The notes under the pieces: model-generated
The model's database searches: none
What the model saw: the letters and a program-made list of their open reading frames with translations, nothing else
Told to the model about the DNA's origin: nothing
Part shown: positions 1 to 7,996 of the stretch, in pieces
Layout: each line of letters starts with the position of its first letter
Position numbering within the stretch: position 1 is the first letter of the stretch
Position numbers and translations under genes: made by a program
Assembly (NCBI RefSeq): GCF_000702885.1
Contig: NZ_JNKO01000005.1
Location: 163,666 to 227,665 of the forward strand
Length of the DNA stretch: 64,000 nucleotides
Source of the DNA: Oribacterium sp. P6A1
GTDB lineage: Bacteria; Bacillota; Clostridia; Lachnospirales; Lachnospiraceae
Reading direction: 5' to 3'

Positions 1-13
1 CATGGCATGACAT

Positions 14-105
14 GATGTGAGTGTCAAAAGTATTTGCCACTCACTTATTAGCGCTAACGCACACATTCGTGTGCAATGTGCTGCTGAACACTCATAACTC
101 ACGTC
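14..105. repeat. Palindromic intergenic repeat, copy A (short form)
   Basis: Begins GATGTGAGTGTCAAAAGTAT and ends AACACTCATAACTCACGTC, so the outer ends are inverted (GACGTGAGT type). An inner GTGAGTG/CACTCAC pair and an ACACATTCGTGTG hairpin can also fold. The element at 17222-17389 has the same two ends with about 75 extra bases in the middle, and 21774-21885 shares the left end. It appears to be a non-coding, MITE-like or REP-like element. Nothing codes here. Confidence 0.7.
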
Positions 106-140
106 CTTTTGCTGTGCAAAACGACTACGTTATTCGTGTT

Positions 141-201
141 CGGGCGGGTCATAAAGTCTCAAATCAACGTGCAAGCACGTGATTTGGTACTTTTGACCCT
201 T
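141..201. repeat. Palindromic repeat B, inverted partner of 5042-5105
   Basis: Reads CGGGCGGGTCATAAAGTC through GGTACTTTTGACCCTT with a perfect ACGTGCAAGCACGT core. The reverse complement of 5042-5105 matches it nearly base for base, so the two copies face each other across the four-gene signalling group. The ends (GGGTCATAAAGT and ACTTTTGACCC) are inverted repeats. It sits 8 bases past the stop of the histidine kinase and could act as a 3' hairpin. Confidence 0.8.
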
Positions 202-209
202 ACATCATA

Positions 210-1829
210 TCATGGAATCATCATCCTCACTTTAAATCTGTTATCCTCAGCTGCATATCTTATTTCGCTGCCTGTTTTTTCAGCAAAGGCCACAACACTT
301 TTTGTGCCAATGCCATGGCCATCCACATCTGCAAAGGGATGTCCTTCTTCATCGAGCTCCACTTTTTCGGCACAGGAATTTACTATTTCCAAAAGCAGCT
401 GCTCTTTGAATCTGGCCGTTATACCTATAAACCTTTCTCCCTCCGGCAGTTTCTCACAGGCGTGTATAGCATTTTCAAACAAATTGCTGATGGCTATGGC
501 AAGCTGCATTTCATCCACTCCCGGGTCAATTGGGATATGTGTCTGTACCGTAACTTTAATGCTTTTTCTCTCAGCCATAGTTACATAATGGGTGAGCGCT
601 GCATTAACAGTGGTGTTCTCACAGTATCTCCGCATGGAACGAGGTTCCTGTGATAACCGCTCCTCGAGATATTTCTTCGCCTCATCCGCCTTTCCATCCT
701 GAATAAGCGATAAAATCAGTGCTTCAAAATGTCTCCTGTCATGGCGCATGGTTCTGTCCTGTTTCATGATTTCTTCTGCAGTTAGAAGCCTGTCCCTCAT
801 ACTGTTCGCTGCCATTTTAAGCATTGCCGCATCTGATTTGAGTTTATACTCATTCTGCTTTAGTACTGTTGAATCTACGAGGGCATAGAGCTTTCCCAGG
901 ATTTCCCCGTCTTGCGACAATTCTTTTTCTTCCGGAGTATAGTACCTTTCACCGGAGCTTATTGTTTCCTTCCTGATGATAGTCTTCTTAATCAGATCCA
1001 CAACAGCTTCAGGATCTTTATTTATCTCAGGATAAAGTTCCTTTATATGTTCATTGTAGTACTGAACTCTCCCGTCTCTGTCCACAGCGATAACACCTTC
1101 TGAGAGTCTGTCTACGATATACTCCTTAGCCATATCTATGATTCCCAAAAGATTGAACTTAAATATAGCTATAAACATGGAAATCGTGATTGCAAAGCTT
1201 CCTAAAACCGAAAGATCATAAAAGTATGTGAAGAAAAACAAATGCGTTACCTGAAGTATATACAGGACTGCTTCTGTCAAAAAACCTGTAATTATAATCC
1301 AGATACGCAGTCTGGCAGTTTTGCCTTTAAGTGAATGAAGATACTTAAAGAGCCAGAACATGATAATTATGATCACCATAGCCTGAAACTGCATGAATAT
1401 TTTATGAACTATCCCGCTTCTATGCAGTAAAACAGGAAACAGCTTGCTTTTGTCAAACCATATCTTTGAATAAAATAAGGGATTATCCGGTACTGTAAAA
1501 ATAACCGCATAAACAGCTGCATCGATAAAAATAAAAAGCCTGACCGCGAGTTCAGGAAGCTTTACATGGCAGAGCTCCACAGTAAACATAAAGAGGGAAA
1601 ATATGATCCAAATCCGCCCTGCATAAGAAAATTTGAGGGCCGTTATATACGCCTCCTCAGTATTAGATAACAGCTGCATCAGATATCCGGTGTCGTTGAC
1701 TATCATGGTTATACAGTTAAGAAACAAATATGCGTGAAGCTTGTTTTTGAGATTTTTAAAAACCACAATACTCTCAAAAAGCATCGCCAAAATACTTATA
1801 ATCAATACAGCTAAAAGGATTTCCCGCAT
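210..1829 (-). CDS. 7TM sensor histidine kinase, GHKL (LytS/AgrC-like) type
   Basis: Membrane sensor kinase likely paired with the LytTR regulator at 3319-4059. Residues 1-230 hold about seven hydrophobic segments, like the N-terminal 7TM region of many Firmicute kinases. A short PAS-like stretch follows (AVDRDGRVQYYNE, near 245). The H-box is MRHDRRHF near residue 362, the HD-x-x-H form seen in GHKL kinases. The N-box is SNLFENAIHAC and the G-box GHGIGTKS. The start has GGAGATGATTTC before ATG. It is the last gene of a minus-strand group, 162 bases after the solute-binding protein, which could present a ligand to it (inference). The signal is unknown. Confidence 0.85.
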   Translation of the reverse strand: MREILLAVLIISILAMLFESIVVFKNLKNKLHAYLFLNCITMIVNDTGYLMQLLSNTEEAYITALKFSYAGRIWIIFSLFMFTVELCHVKLPELAVRLFIFIDAAVYAVIFTVPDNPLFYSKIWFDKSKLFPVLLHRSGIVHKIFMQFQAMVIIIIMFWLFKYLHSLKGKTARLRIWIIITGFLTEAVLYILQVTHLFFFTYFYDLSVLGSFAITISMFIAIFKFNLLGIIDMAKEYIVDRLSEGVIAVDRDGRVQYYNEHIKELYPEINKDPEAVVDLIKKTIIRKETISSGERYYTPEEKELSQDGEILGKLYALVDSTVLKQNEYKLKSDAAMLKMAANSMRDRLLTAEEIMKQDRTMRHDRRHFEALILSLIQDGKADEAKKYLEERLSQEPRSMRRYCENTTVNAALTHYVTMAERKSIKVTVQTHIPIDPGVDEMQLAIAISNLFENAIHACEKLPEGERFIGITARFKEQLLLEIVNSCAEKVELDEEGHPFADVDGHGIGTKSVVAFAEKTGSEIRYAAEDNRFKVRMMIP

Positions 1830-1991
1830 GAAATCATCTCCAATTCCCGGTGTTTCTTCTTAAACGTGCACAGCACGAAGTGGTTAGATACGCTTTATTG
1901 GTACACACAAGATTTGCACCGATACAGAATATCCGATATCAGATCACTAATTTTTTTGTGTTCAGATATCTATGTCTTACAGAACCACAGT

Positions 1992-3308
1992 TTATCGTAT
2001 GGTATTACGTGATACCTCCTGAATCTCTTTCGCGGCTTCTTCGGGAGTCACTTCACCCAGTGCCAGATCCTTCAAAGCTCTGCATACAGCAAGATTCAAA
2101 TCCGGATATTTTATCCCTCTTGTTCCTGCAACATTGTTTTTCCCATTTTCAATGATATATCGAAGATTCTTTTCTCCGTCAGCACTCAGCCCTTTCACAT
2201 CAATCTCCAAATCTTTAAGTGTGGGCATATACTCCAGATATTCATTCACAAGTATCTTTTGACCTTCATTTACCAGATAATCCATCCAGCGAAATGCTGC
2301 ATCCTTAACCTTTGATTCCGGATTCATGCACAGGATTACATCTGCTGACGCGGTCACAGGTGATACGATGCCATCATTATCCCAGTCGATCAGAAACACC
2401 TCATGCTCTGAATCATCGCTGTTAAAATTTTCGTATGTCTTTGTATCTCTCAAGGTATACATGTTCATAGCCCAGGAGCCGTTAACAAACATAGGGATGC
2501 TTCCTTCACGCTGGAACATGTCATTGACCTTATCATAGAGCGGCATTCGGATGGCCTTGTCCTGAAAAACTCCGTTTGTGAAACTGCTCTGCCAGATTTC
2601 AAAGGACTCTATGATAGAGTCAGTCTCGAATGATACCTTTCCTTCTATAGCATCGTACAGCGCATCTCTGTCCACATCTGCGGCTATGGTCATCCACATA
2701 TCGAGATTCACCCATGAATCCCCGGCACCGATAGCAAGGGGATAAAGGCCGTTTTCACGAAGTATCCCGCAGGTTTCCTGCATTTCTTTATAGTTAGACG
2801 GCACATCACAACCGTACTTTTTCATCATATTGACATCAGCCCAAAGAAATCCTGCAAAGGTCTGACCCAATGGAAGTCCCAGAGTATCCCCCTTTTCATC
2901 CTTTATAATCCCGAGACATGGATCAAGGAATTTCTTTTCCCATTCCGGTCCCCAGGTATCCTCACAGTAGGGTGTCAGATTCTCTTCAAAGTCCCTGAAT
3001 TCGTCAAAAGAAGCTCCGGCACTAAGTCCGAAGACATCAGGCCCATCTCCCTCCATCAGATTTATTCTGAGACGATCTGCGTGTAAGTCTGAACCTACAT
3101 AAACGTAATTTATATCAATATCAGGATTTTCTTTTTCAAATGAATTTATGATCTTGTAGATAGGACTCTCAGGCCCGGTATCAGCGGGATTCCAGGTCTG
3201 AAAGGTCACAACGGTTTTTTCTTTCTGTGCACCGCATCCGGAAACCGCGAACAAAAAAAGGGACATAATAAAAAGAAGTTCTATTCCCTTTTTTATATGG
3301 TTTTTCAT
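1992..3308 (-). CDS. Extracellular solute-binding lipoprotein, family 1 (sugar type), without permeases
   Basis: Secreted lipoprotein of the ABC-importer binding-protein family. The signal peptide ends in the lipobox VSGC, with Cys25 as the lipidated residue. The body opens with VVTFQTWNPAD and continues with the patterns of carbohydrate-binding family 1 proteins (a WADVNMMKKYG stretch, FVNGSWAMNMY). Length (438 aa) is typical. ATG follows GGGAGAACCAT. It lies 10 bases after the response-regulator stop and before the histidine-kinase gene, with no permease or ATPase beside it. It may therefore be a sensory binding protein feeding the kinase, or may serve permeases encoded elsewhere. Ligand unknown. 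Confidence 0.85.
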   Translation of the reverse strand: MKNHIKKGIELLFIMSLFLFAVSGCGAQKEKTVVTFQTWNPADTGPESPIYKIINSFEKENPDIDINYVYVGSDLHADRLRINLMEGDGPDVFGLSAGASFDEFRDFEENLTPYCEDTWGPEWEKKFLDPCLGIIKDEKGDTLGLPLGQTFAGFLWADVNMMKKYGCDVPSNYKEMQETCGILRENGLYPLAIGAGDSWVNLDMWMTIAADVDRDALYDAIEGKVSFETDSIIESFEIWQSSFTNGVFQDKAIRMPLYDKVNDMFQREGSIPMFVNGSWAMNMYTLRDTKTYENFNSDDSEHEVFLIDWDNDGIVSPVTASADVILCMNPESKVKDAAFRWMDYLVNEGQKILVNEYLEYMPTLKDLEIDVKGLSADGEKNLRYIIENGKNNVAGTRGIKYPDLNLAVCRALKDLALGEVTPEEAAKEIQEVSRNTIR

Positions 3309-3318
3309 ATGGTTCTCC

Positions 3319-4059
3319 CTACAATCTGAAATCCATATAGCTGTCCATAACCTCAGTATATCTGCTCTTGGAAACAGGAATCATTTCCTTGTTTCTGAGT
3401 GTGATGTCAGTTTTTGTGAGCTTGTTAATGGCAGAAACATTAACAGCTATGGATTCATGGCATCTGACAAAATCTTTATCCTTGTAATTATCTTCAAGAT
3501 ATTCCGCAAATCCTATCCTGAGTGTGGGAGTTGATATGATGCTTCCATCGTACAAATGATATGAAACCACATGATTTCTGTATTCCATATAAAGGATTTC
3601 ATCAAGTCTCAGGGTCTGGAAACCGCCCTTGACTTTGACTATCACACTTTTTTCAGAAGAAATATCCACACGTGACACAGCCTTATCAAGTGTAGGAAAC
3701 AGCTTATCCTTCTGTATGGGTTTTAAAATATAATTTATGGGATTTACATCAAAAGATTCCAATGCATAAGAGCTCTCGGATGTGGCGAAAATGATCTCAG
3801 CATCAGGCTGATTCCACCTGAGTTCCCTGGCCGCCTGTATGCCTGTTACCATAGGCATAACTATATCAAGAATGTAAATATGCGGTCTGTAATTCTCGCA
3901 CTCTTCGACAAGAGCATCGGGATGATCGAAAACTTTTACTTCAGCCTGAATGTTCTTTTCATCAAGATATATCTGAACGAGAGACAAAACCCGTTCCAAA
4001 TCATTTCTGTCATCATCGCATATAGCTATCCGAAGCGATGATTCACCTTTGCGCTCCAA
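3319..4059 (-). CDS. LytTR-family response regulator
   Basis: Cytoplasmic DNA-binding regulator. The receiver domain starts LRIAICDDDRND, with the acidic pair, the phospho-acceptor Asp in YILDIVMP and the Lys in YILKPIQ. The C-terminal half is a LytTR domain (LRLDEILYMEYRNHVVSY through FVRCHESIAVNVSAINKL). I place the start at a TTG (4057-4059) because GGGGGG lies 6 bases upstream and the receiver fold begins nine residues later. An in-frame ATG at 4098 is also possible but has a poorer ribosome site. It is encoded between the L,D-transpeptidase and the solute-binding protein, with the partner kinase downstream. Confidence 0.85.
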   Translation of the reverse strand: MERKGESSLRIAICDDDRNDLERVLSLVQIYLDEKNIQAEVKVFDHPDALVEECENYRPHIYILDIVMPMVTGIQAARELRWNQPDAEIIFATSESSYALESFDVNPINYILKPIQKDKLFPTLDKAVSRVDISSEKSVIVKVKGGFQTLRLDEILYMEYRNHVVSYHLYDGSIISTPTLRIGFAEYLEDNYKDKDFVRCHESIAVNVSAINKLTKTDITLRNKEMIPVSKSRYTEVMDSYMDFRL

Positions 4060-4116
4060 AGTAATCCCCCCTGTCATCAGCGACTCACGTAAAAACATTT
4101 TTCTTAAGAAAAATAA

Positions 4117-4884
4117 TCAGAACTCTCCGCCAAGATTCTCCAGTGAATCTATAACCACAACGCACTCAGGCTTTGCATGCTGAATGATATATCGCATCTG
4201 ATCCATAGGAACAGCTACACAGCCTCCTGTATACGGCTTTCTGTCGCCAAGGCAGTGAAGGAAGATAGCGGAGCCTCTTCCGGGAGTACCATCCTCATTG
4301 AAGCTGATGTTCAGACAGTACTGATACTGGTATGTATAATCCATGATATGCTCACTGTTTTTCATATCAAGGTCCGGAAAATCCTTTATATCCACCATTT
4401 CATTATAGTGCATACCTTCCCTGTCATCCCCTGACCAGTAGGTATCGTCATCAACCTTGGTGTACGGCATGATGGATCCAGGATCGTCAGCTATTCCGAA
4501 AGCCTTTGTAAAGTGATATACCCCTGCAGGCGTCTGACCACAGCCCTCAACATGCTCTTCATCCGGACATATACCGTTCTTCCCCACATATCCCGGAGTT
4601 GAACATATCATCTTCCACTTTCCTTCACTGTCCTTCTCATGCATCGAAACCCACGCAGTAGTCTTCTCATGCTGCGCCACCACGAACAGCTGCTCAGCTG
4701 ATCCGGCCTGTGAAAGTTTCGTTACCCATTCAGGAGAATCCGGAGCTTCAAGCTGAAGAACCTCCCTGGCAGAATTCCCCTCCTGTGACTTAGGTGCCAA
4801 TGCCTCAGGCACAGAACTCTCACCGCAGCCTGTCAGCATCATCACGCAAACCATAACCATCCCGATCACACTTCTTTTTTTCAT
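4117..4884 (-). CDS. L,D-transpeptidase-like lipoprotein (YkuD fold)
   Basis: Predicted cell-surface lipoprotein (lipobox MLTGC, Cys20) with a C-terminal YkuD-type catalytic region. His210 lies in FLHCLGD and the probable nucleophile Cys222 in YTGGCVAVP, matching the H...G-C-[VI] arrangement of L,D-transpeptidases that make 3-3 peptidoglycan crosslinks or anchor proteins. Residues 25-120 look like a linker with no clear domain. It is the first gene of the minus-strand signalling group, 57 bases before the response regulator, which suggests a cell-wall role for that circuit (inference). A carboxypeptidase-like activity cannot be excluded. Confidence 0.78.
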   Translation of the reverse strand: MKKRSVIGMVMVCVMMLTGCGESSVPEALAPKSQEGNSAREVLQLEAPDSPEWVTKLSQAGSAEQLFVVAQHEKTTAWVSMHEKDSEGKWKMICSTPGYVGKNGICPDEEHVEGCGQTPAGVYHFTKAFGIADDPGSIMPYTKVDDDTYWSGDDREGMHYNEMVDIKDFPDLDMKNSEHIMDYTYQYQYCLNISFNEDGTPGRGSAIFLHCLGDRKPYTGGCVAVPMDQMRYIIQHAKPECVVVIDSLENLGGEF

Positions 4885-4959
4885 TCTACACCCCCAAAAA
4901 CTATAACAGTAACCCTAGAGCCGCCTGCATTTTTTCCATGCAGCACAGCCCAGTTAATG

Positions 4960-5010
4960 ATTTTTGTAACCACTTTATTATATCGACACTTATTCCTATT
5001 ATCTTTAACT
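4960..5010 (-). promoter_or_regulatory. Candidate promoter of the L,D-transpeptidase/LytTR operon
   Basis: On the minus strand a perfect TATAAT occurs at 4977-4982, about 90 bases before the transpeptidase ATG, in very AT-rich DNA. No convincing -35 box is seen. The untranslated leader would contain a small hairpin, CTGCAT/ATGCAG (4925-4943). Confidence 0.35.
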
Positions 5011-5041
5011 ATATGATACATTTTTTTTAATATCATGATTC

Positions 5042-5105
5042 AAGGGTCAAAAGTACCAAATCACGTGCTTGCACGATGATTTGAGACTTTATGCCCCGCC
5101 CGAAT
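5042..5105. repeat. Palindromic repeat B', inverted partner of 141-201
   Basis: Starts AAGGGTCAAAAGTACCAAAT and ends GAGACTTTATGCCCCGCCCG. It is a near-identical reverse complement of 141-201, differing by a few bases in the core (GCTTGCACGATG) and end. It lies upstream of the transpeptidase operon and just beyond the terminator of the flavodoxin gene. Confidence 0.8.
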
Positions 5106-5106
5106 A

Positions 5107-5142
5107 GAAAAAAGCACCTGACACCTAATGATGCCAAGTGCT
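5107..5142 (-). terminator. Rho-independent terminator after the flavodoxin-family gene
   Basis: On the minus strand a hairpin built from AGCACTTGGCATC and GGTGTCAGGTGCT is followed by TTTTTT. It lies about 48 bases past the stop of the gene at 5190-5819. Confidence 0.65.
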
Positions 5143-5189
5143 CCCATTTTCACTTATTAAGTTTATTTATTTCCGCCATTCTTATTAAC

Positions 5190-5819
5190 TCATTTTCCAT
5201 CAGGGAAACTGGTGAAAAACTCACGCTCCATCTCCGGTAATCCCATGGTGCTTTTTGCCATATCAAAGGCCTTGATCATGAAAGCCATATTTCTGGCCAG
5301 ATTCCTCATGGTCTGAAGCCCCTCCAGATCCTTCTTCACATCTTCTGCCGAGAAACCGTGAACCTGATTCCAGTATGTACTTGAGGCAACGGGCATACCG
5401 CTTATAGTGAAGTACTTGTTCAGGACGTCGAAGCTTGCAGTATTGCCTCCACGTCTGCAGCTTACAACCGCAGCGCCAACCTTCATCTGTTTTGAGTAAC
5501 TTGTGCTGTAGAAAAGCCTGTCCATAAATGAAATTACGGTTCCGTTAGGTGATGCGTAGTAAACCGGACTTCCGACTACGAGACCATCGGCATGCTCCAG
5601 TTTCTCCGCAACTTCATTAACGAGGTCACCATTAAACACGCATCTTCCATTCTTTTTGCAAAATCCGCAGCCTATGCAGCCTCTGATTTGCTTATTCCCT
5701 ATCTGAATCAGTTCTGTTTCTACATTTTCCTTTTCAAACACACTGATCATTTCCTGAAGAGCGGTAGCTGTGCAGCCGTTCTGATGAGCGCTGCCGTTTA
5801 AAAGTAGTATTTTAGCCAT
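5190..5819 (-). CDS. Flavodoxin-family NAD(P)H-dependent oxidoreductase (iron-sulfur flavoprotein type)
   Basis: Soluble FMN enzyme. The N-terminus (KILLLNGSAHQNGCTATAL) is the FMN-phosphate loop of the NADPH-dependent FMN reductase family. Residues about 46-60 carry CIGCGFCKKNGRC, a cysteine cluster like that in iron-sulfur flavoproteins. GSPVYYASPNGTVISFMDR is the second flavin loop, and GAAVVSCRRGG fits the third. 209 aa is normal. The ribosome site AGGAGAAAAAT precedes ATG. It follows the 258-aa unknown gene by 49 bases and may be read with it. The substrate is unknown; such proteins often handle quinones, nitro compounds or electron transfer. Confidence 0.82.
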   Translation of the reverse strand: MAKILLLNGSAHQNGCTATALQEMISVFEKENVETELIQIGNKQIRGCIGCGFCKKNGRCVFNGDLVNEVAEKLEHADGLVVGSPVYYASPNGTVISFMDRLFYSTSYSKQMKVGAAVVSCRRGGNTASFDVLNKYFTISGMPVASSTYWNQVHGFSAEDVKKDLEGLQTMRNLARNMAFMIKAFDMAKSTMGLPEMEREFFTSFPDGK

Positions 5820-5868
5820 ATTTTTCTCCTGATACTTTAGTGTTTATGAACTTAAATAAATATACTAT

Positions 5869-6645
5869 TCATCTGTAAATCTCTTCGTATACAAAGCTGC
5901 AGAACTCATTCAGGGTCCTGTGATCAGGATTAATATAATAATTCTGAAGGAGCTCCCTATACCTTTCATCTTTTCCCCTTAAATAAACATCAGATATACT
6001 CTGCTGCTTCTTCCTGATCTTAAAACGGGCTTTATAATCCCTGAAGAAAAGTCCGCTCCCATTCCTGTAGAGCTCAAAATATTTATATGCCGCAGCACTT
6101 CTCAGAAGAACAGCATCCGAGACATTTTTAAAATTGCCCGGCTTTTCCTTTCTGTAATCAAGAAATCTGAACTGGTAATCGGTCACACTTGTATTCACCT
6201 CTTTTATGAGCCTGTCATCCGACCAGTCAAGACTGGTAAGCACAGAATCACAGACGTCGATCACCAGCTCGTTCCTTATGGCTTTTTTATCTATAAGATA
6301 CTCAAACTGATATGGATGATACTTTTCTATGTAGTTAGCTAAGTTCATGTTGTACTCGGCAGCGACTTCTCTGTAACACTCAGCGGAGGCAACACCTATA
6401 TTTATCGCCTCTGCTGACATGGTGGATTTCTCCTGTTCTGCCTTATCGATCAGATAAAACTCCTCCGCCTCAAAATACATGGCTGTTTCAGGAATAGTCG
6501 GTGTCACAAGACATGTATTGATAAATGCAGTGTCCATATGATCCGCATTTATACAGTACACCGCATCAAATCCAAGGTAATCAAAAATAGCCCGCTTTTG
6601 TGTAGACACTCTCCAGTCATAGGGTTGAAAAGTCAGAAATCTCAT
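5869..6645 (-). CDS. Unrecognised 258-aa protein downstream of the PurA-like gene
   Basis: I do not recognise this family. It has no signal peptide and no membrane segment. The N-terminus is MRFLTFQPYDWRVSTQKRAI, and the protein is rich in aromatic and charged residues. The C-terminal third is basic (FRDYKARFKIRKKQQ) and ends in an acidic/aromatic helix. The first 70 residues look alpha/beta (YLGFDAVYCINADHMDTAF). The start has GAGGAAACATTGGCGGT before ATG, with a loose spacing. It lies 106 bases after the PurA-like stop on the same strand, so it may be the fourth member of that operon or the first gene before the flavodoxin. Confidence 0.6.
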   Translation of the reverse strand: MRFLTFQPYDWRVSTQKRAIFDYLGFDAVYCINADHMDTAFINTCLVTPTIPETAMYFEAEEFYLIDKAEQEKSTMSAEAINIGVASAECYREVAAEYNMNLANYIEKYHPYQFEYLIDKKAIRNELVIDVCDSVLTSLDWSDDRLIKEVNTSVTDYQFRFLDYRKEKPGNFKNVSDAVLLRSAAAYKYFELYRNGSGLFFRDYKARFKIRKKQQSISDVYLRGKDERYRELLQNYYINPDHRTLNEFCSFVYEEIYR

Positions 6646-6751
6646 ACCGCCAATGTTTCCTCATGATGTCATCACTAACTGTTTACCCTATTTATATCGT
6701 TTAAAATAATATCAAATATAAACTTTAGACACTCACGTCATGATTTTCTTA

Positions 6752-7996
6752 TCAATAAACCTTTATTATGTCTTCTGCGTAACGGGTTGATGACAGGTAT
6801 ATATGAGAAAACAGGCTTCGTATCTCCGGAAGGGCGACGAAGTCACTTATATCAATGCTTCTGTCATTTATAATGATACTGTTTCCGGTCTCATTCAGAT
6901 GTGTAACAAGCAGAGAGACTTTCAGATTTTCATGACCGTAATCCGATATATCTCTTTTTATCGATGATATAAAACTTTCCAGACTTTCATGGGGCGCATA
7001 ACGTATATGTCCCTGCCATTCATTAGGTTCGTTTGTAAGGTCTTTCTCTATATTGCCAAGTTCTTTTTTATCGCACTCACATGAAAGCTTACCTGCTCCA
7101 TGTCTCGTTACATAGGATCTGGTCACATATATGACTTCATCAAGCTTTAGCCCCATCCGTCTCAAAAATGCACAGGGGTTATGTATTCCGGTTTTGGAGG
7201 CGGTCACATGCGGCGCATATTCTTCATTATCGCAGTCAAGCAGCAGTCCCTGACCGGTCTCAAAAACCAGAGTATCAGTATCCTTAAAAAATCCCTTCAG
7301 AGATTCTTCCGTAAAAAGCTTTAAATATCTAAAGTTTTCGATCATTACATCAGCTGCGTTCAAAAGTACATTTTCATTTCGTAAAAGCTCAATATACTCT
7401 GAAGACTTGTCTCTCAGGCAGTTACTGATCTCATTTAATCTTCTTTTGGTATAGTCTTTTCTTATGGATGAAAGCTTTTTATACAGACTCTCGGAATTAA
7501 GGGACGATATCTCTTTAAGTGTCAGTCCGAATCCGGATCCGGTACGTACATCACATTCGTTTATACCCATACCGCAGCTTCCGTGCCTTTCCGGCCCACG
7601 GGATATTTCCAATGCCATATTTATAAGTATGTCATCCGGAACAGTGATGCAGGTATTCTCCATGGCATATAATGGAGGCACAAAACCGAAGTGATCTTTA
7701 AAAGTGGAAAACTCTTCTGAAAGCTTATATAGATCAGGATAGAAGCTTTCTATCCATAAAGTTCCTGCATGACGCAAAGAACCGGAGGACAGCTCATGAA
7801 ATACAAAACGCCCCCCTCCGGTACATGCATAATCCTCTGAATCAACTCTTTTTTTCAGTTCCACTGTATGCCCTGACTGAGCACCGCCGTTATGCCGGAC
7901 AACAAGAGCTCCGGAACTCTTAAGGGAAAGGTAGTCAACTGCCATTCCCTTTCCCTCATCTCCGAAATTCTTTCCGACTACTGCAATTGTCTTCAT
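6752..7996 (-). CDS. Divergent adenylosuccinate synthetase-like protein (PurA paralogue)
   Basis: Related to PurA, the GTP-dependent ligase joining IMP and aspartate. Shared features are the N-terminal loop FGDEGKGMAVDYL with the catalytic Asp at position 13, GGAQSGHT with the catalytic His at 43, FHELSSGSLR, GQGLLLDCDNEEYAPHVTAS, and SYVTRHGAGK. Several substrate loops differ from the textbook enzyme. The GTTGRGIGP loop reads GSCGMGINE. The TTGRRRRTGWLD aspartate loop reads WQGHIRYAPHE. The guanine-binding TKLD reads THLN, and the C-terminal STGPDR is shortened to SSTR. At 414 aa it is shorter than usual. Its ATG overlaps the vWA stop (ATGA). Purine housekeeping seems unlikely without purB or other pur genes nearby; an altered substrate or donor is inferred. 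Confidence 0.85.
   Translation of the reverse strand: MKTIAVVGKNFGDEGKGMAVDYLSLKSSGALVVRHNGGAQSGHTVELKKRVDSEDYACTGGGRFVFHELSSGSLRHAGTLWIESFYPDLYKLSEEFSTFKDHFGFVPPLYAMENTCITVPDDILINMALEISRGPERHGSCGMGINECDVRTGSGFGLTLKEISSLNSESLYKKLSSIRKDYTKRRLNEISNCLRDKSSEYIELLRNENVLLNAADVMIENFRYLKLFTEESLKGFFKDTDTLVFETGQGLLLDCDNEEYAPHVTASKTGIHNPCAFLRRMGLKLDEVIYVTRSYVTRHGAGKLSCECDKKELGNIEKDLTNEPNEWQGHIRYAPHESLESFISSIKRDISDYGHENLKVSLLVTHLNETGNSIIINDRSIDISDFVALPEIRSLFSHIYLSSTRYAEDIIKVY

Noticed and set aside
4885..4976. Riboswitch in the transpeptidase leader
   Set aside because: Only a short CTGCAT/ATGCAG hairpin is present; it does not fit c-di-GMP or other switch patterns I know.
141..5105. Composite transposon reading of the inverted repeats
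   Set aside because: No transposase or recombinase gene lies between or beside them, and the repeats are only about 60 bases.
6752..7996. Phage PurZ (2-aminoadenine genome) call for the PurA-like protein
   Set aside because: Asp13 is kept, the typical PurZ change is absent, and no phage genes or DNA polymerase lie nearby.
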